Source of the DNA: Porphyromonadaceae bacterium
Lineage (GTDB): Bacteria > Bacteroidota > Bacteroidia > Bacteroidales > CAMTPD01
NCBI GenBank assembly: GCA_003447595.1
Contig: DLYT01000155.1
Location: 9,939 to 17,771, forward strand
Direction: 5' to 3'
Length of the DNA stretch: 7,833 bases
Part shown: positions 7,068 to 7,833 of the stretch, one piece after another
Layout: each line of letters begins with the position of its first letter
Position numbering within the stretch: position 1 is the first letter of the stretch
The notes under the pieces: generated by a model
The model's input: the letters and a program-made list of their open reading frames with translations, nothing else
What the model was told of the DNA's origin: nothing
Database searches by the model: none
Translations under genes and position numbers: made by a program

Positions 7068-7160
7068 ACACGATGTTTCAAAATCGAACACATTTGTCGC
7101 AAAATCGAACAAATATGTACGAAAATCAGACATGTTTGTCTCAAAACCAGACAAAAATGT
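7068..7160. repeat. 21-bp tandem array, each unit carrying an ACA-N4-TGT dyad
   Basis: Four consecutive 21-bp units start at 7072, 7093, 7114 and 7135, sharing TGT at positions 3-5, AAAA at 9-12 and AC at 17-18. At the junctions, ACA-N4-TGT dyads sit at 7088-7097, 7109-7118, 7130-7139 and 7151-7160, exactly 21 bp apart. A fifth dyad at 7068-7076 keeps the TGT in register but has a 3-nt spacer. Two of the dyads extend to GACA-N4-TGTC. Twenty-one bp is two helical turns, so all dyads face the same side, as expected for a cooperative binding array (operator or iteron). Read in one plus frame, the units encode heptapeptides of the form K-S-N/D-x-F/Y-V-x, so a coding repeat is the alternative. Units have diverged from each other. 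Confidence 0.75.
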
Positions 7161-7163
7161 CCC

Positions 7164-7179
7164 ATTTTGTGCACAAAAT
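7164..7179. repeat. 16-bp perfect palindrome next to the tandem array
   Basis: ATTTTGTGCACAAAAT is fully self-complementary and begins 4 bp after the last dyad of the 21-bp array. The core GTGCAC also occurs at 7057-7062 on the other side of the array. It has the form of a dimer-binding operator. Confidence 0.65.
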
Positions 7180-7193
7180 AAACCTGAAAAAAA

Positions 7194-7219
7194 GAAGGTT
7201 TTGGTTATTGAAACCCTTC
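7194..7219 (-). terminator. possible minus-strand intrinsic terminator
   Basis: Arms GAAGGTTT (7194-7201) and AAACCCTTC (7211-7219) pair with one bulged C around a 9-nt loop. On the minus strand the stem is followed immediately by seven T residues (plus-strand A run 7187-7193). The layout fits an intrinsic terminator for a minus-strand transcript, although no intact minus gene is visible just upstream. Confidence 0.4.
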
Positions 7220-7306
7220 ATCATGAGAACTTTATCGATGGTTGAGTGCCTTGTTTTTGACCTGAAAAAACAATAAAAAAAACCTTTATATATAAATATA
7301 TATAAA

Positions 7307-7336
7307 CATACCGATTTTCCTAGCGGCATCGGTATG
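7307..7336. repeat. 9-bp inverted repeat beside a TA-rich tract
   Basis: CATACCGAT (7307-7315) and ATCGGTATG (7328-7336) form a hairpin with a 12-nt loop. The left flank is a run of alternating T and A (7286-7305) with A runs beyond it. Read on the minus strand this gives a hairpin followed by T-rich sequence, so it may be a second weak terminator. Confidence 0.5.
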
Positions 7337-7427
7337 TATAAAAACGATTGAGTGAAGAGGGTAAATAGTTTTCACGAACATGTCGAATTGTTTTCGTGGA
7401 GAATCCCGGGAATCTGCATGGAGAATT

Positions 7428-7475
7428 AAAAAAGTCTTCTCGAATACATTTGAAAGTATTCGGGAAGACTTTTTT
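7428..7475. terminator. strong 20-bp-stem terminator at the end of the DUF4248-like remnant
   Basis: Arms 7428-7447 and 7456-7475 pair over 20 bp with a single T-G wobble (7440/7463) around an 8-nt loop. The outer six pairs are A-T, giving a T run on either strand, so it can act in both directions. It begins 16 nt after the stop codon that the upstream minus gene would have without its frameshift (TAA at 7494-7492). Confidence 0.85.
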
Positions 7476-7491
7476 CGTTTCCGGTAGAGGG

Positions 7492-7678
7492 TTACGGTTT
7501 CCAATGGGGGGTATGGTTCGCCTAGGAGGCCTACAATGCATTTGACCAACATGGGTGGCAGAATCTTCATATACGGACGCCAGCCTTTGTCGATCAGGGC
7601 CTGTTTGAGCCATCGGGTGTCTTTGTTCCAGCGAGCCAATGTACGCGAGGCCGATTGCGGCGTATTGCTTGGATTATT
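7492..7678 (-). pseudogene. degraded DUF4248-family gene beside the HU-like gene
   Basis: The minus strand encodes the core of a small protein resembling DUF4248, a Bacteroidales family of unknown function often found next to an HU-like DNA-binding gene. It reads NPSNTPQSASRTLARW, then WLKQALIDKGWRPY and VKCIVGLLGEP. The typical N-terminus is missing: the frame is closed by a TAA at 7681-7679 and has no ATG before the core, only a TTG at 7639. After GEP the frame runs through a six-C tract (plus G at 7506-7511), past the terminator and on to about 7286. If the tract had five C it would end PHWKP-stop at 7492, 16 nt before the terminator. That is the expected end of such a gene, which points to a frameshift. 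A sequencing error in the homopolymer is possible for the 3' defect but does not explain the missing 5' end. Family call is from memory of the motif pattern. Confidence 0.5.
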
Positions 7679-7713
7679 TTACATAGAAAAGGCGGTAAAT
7701 ACGAAATAAAAAA

Positions 7714-7755
7714 GTACAAAGAAGTGTATAAAGGTACAGCAACGTACAAAGACGT
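7714..7755 (+). repeat. spaced direct repeats upstream of the HU-like gene
   Basis: GTACAAAGAAGT (7714-7725) recurs as GTACAAAGACGT (7744-7755) with one mismatch and a 30-bp period. Two further GTAYA elements lie between them (GTATAAAGG at 7726, GTACA at 7734). They end 22 bp before the TAnnTTTG box of the HU-like gene, so they could be an activator or autoregulatory binding site. Confidence 0.45.
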
Positions 7756-7777
7756 AATTCCCGCTTTCGCCCGCCCC

Positions 7778-7785
7778 TATATTTG
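7778..7785 (+). promoter_or_regulatory. -7 box of the HU-like gene promoter
   Basis: TATATTTG matches the Bacteroides TAnnTTTG box exactly and lies 29 nt before the ATG at 7815. That would give a short leader of about 20-25 nt. No TTTG is present 19-21 nt upstream (the region reads GTAATTCCC), so the promoter may depend on an activator at the upstream GTACA repeats. Confidence 0.55.
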
Positions 7786-7814
7786 TATCGTAATCAAAAA
7801 ACAACGATTAAATT

Positions 7815-7833
7815 ATGGCATTGAAGTACAAAA
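7815..7833 (+). CDS. HU-like DNA-binding protein, first codons only
   Basis: Only six codons are inside the window: ATG GCA TTG AAG TAC AAA, giving MALKYK. Many small Bacteroidales HU-family proteins begin M-A/P-x-K/F-Y-K, and such genes are commonly paired with a DUF4248 gene, which is exactly what lies upstream here. A good TAnnTTTG box and an A-rich leader precede the ATG. The call rests mainly on context, since six residues carry little information. Confidence 0.5.

Noticed and set aside
7068..7160. CRISPR array
   Set aside because: The units are directly adjacent 21-bp repeats with no unique spacers, and no cas genes are present.
7286..7639. 117-codon minus-strand frame taken as an intact gene
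   Set aside because: It starts at a TTG, reads through a near-perfect terminator and ends in a TA-rich run encoding IYIYI. The first half fits a DUF4248-like core and the rest is better explained as frameshifted readthrough.

Overview
The window looks like Bacteroidales (Bacteroidota) chromosome. The evidence is promoter-like TTTG / TAnnTTTG boxes instead of -35/-10 boxes, A-rich leaders without Shine-Dalgarno sequences, and a right edge carrying a remnant that resembles the DUF4248 family beside the first codons of an HU-like gene (MALKYK), a pair typical of Bacteroides and relatives. No species can be named.

Layout. Bases 1-319 hold a possible partial minus-strand reading frame and a candidate promoter. 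Bases 320-1849 (+) encode an exported subtype-B tannase-like serine esterase. It is followed by a perfect 14-bp hairpin that separates it from a convergent minus-strand block. That block, read right to left, runs: an SF2 DEAH helicase whose N-terminal domain resembles the sulphur-binding/modified-DNA-reader domains of ScoMcrA-type proteins (6717-4681); a KAP-family P-loop NTPase 12 nt downstream (4668-3280); then, after a 216-bp gap with hairpins and a candidate promoter, a PD-(D/E)XK nuclease-like protein of the HsdR N-terminal family (3063-1918). Bases 6718-7814 contain no convincing intact gene. They hold a 21-bp tandem array with one small dyad per unit, a 16-bp perfect palindrome, several hairpins, a broken DUF4248-like gene with a near-perfect 20-bp terminator, and the promoter region of the HU-like gene that runs off the right edge.

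How the genes may work together. Nuclease-like, P-loop NTPase and helicase genes pointing the same way beside a degraded gene suggest a DNA-restriction or anti-phage module. The helicase could read a DNA modification and translocate, the KAP ATPase could act as switch or sensor, and the HsdR_N-like protein could be the effector. This is inference: I recognise the domains but no named system with this exact composition. The two downstream genes are visibly more AT-rich than the helicase, so they may have been acquired separately. The tannase-like esterase appears unrelated to the block.
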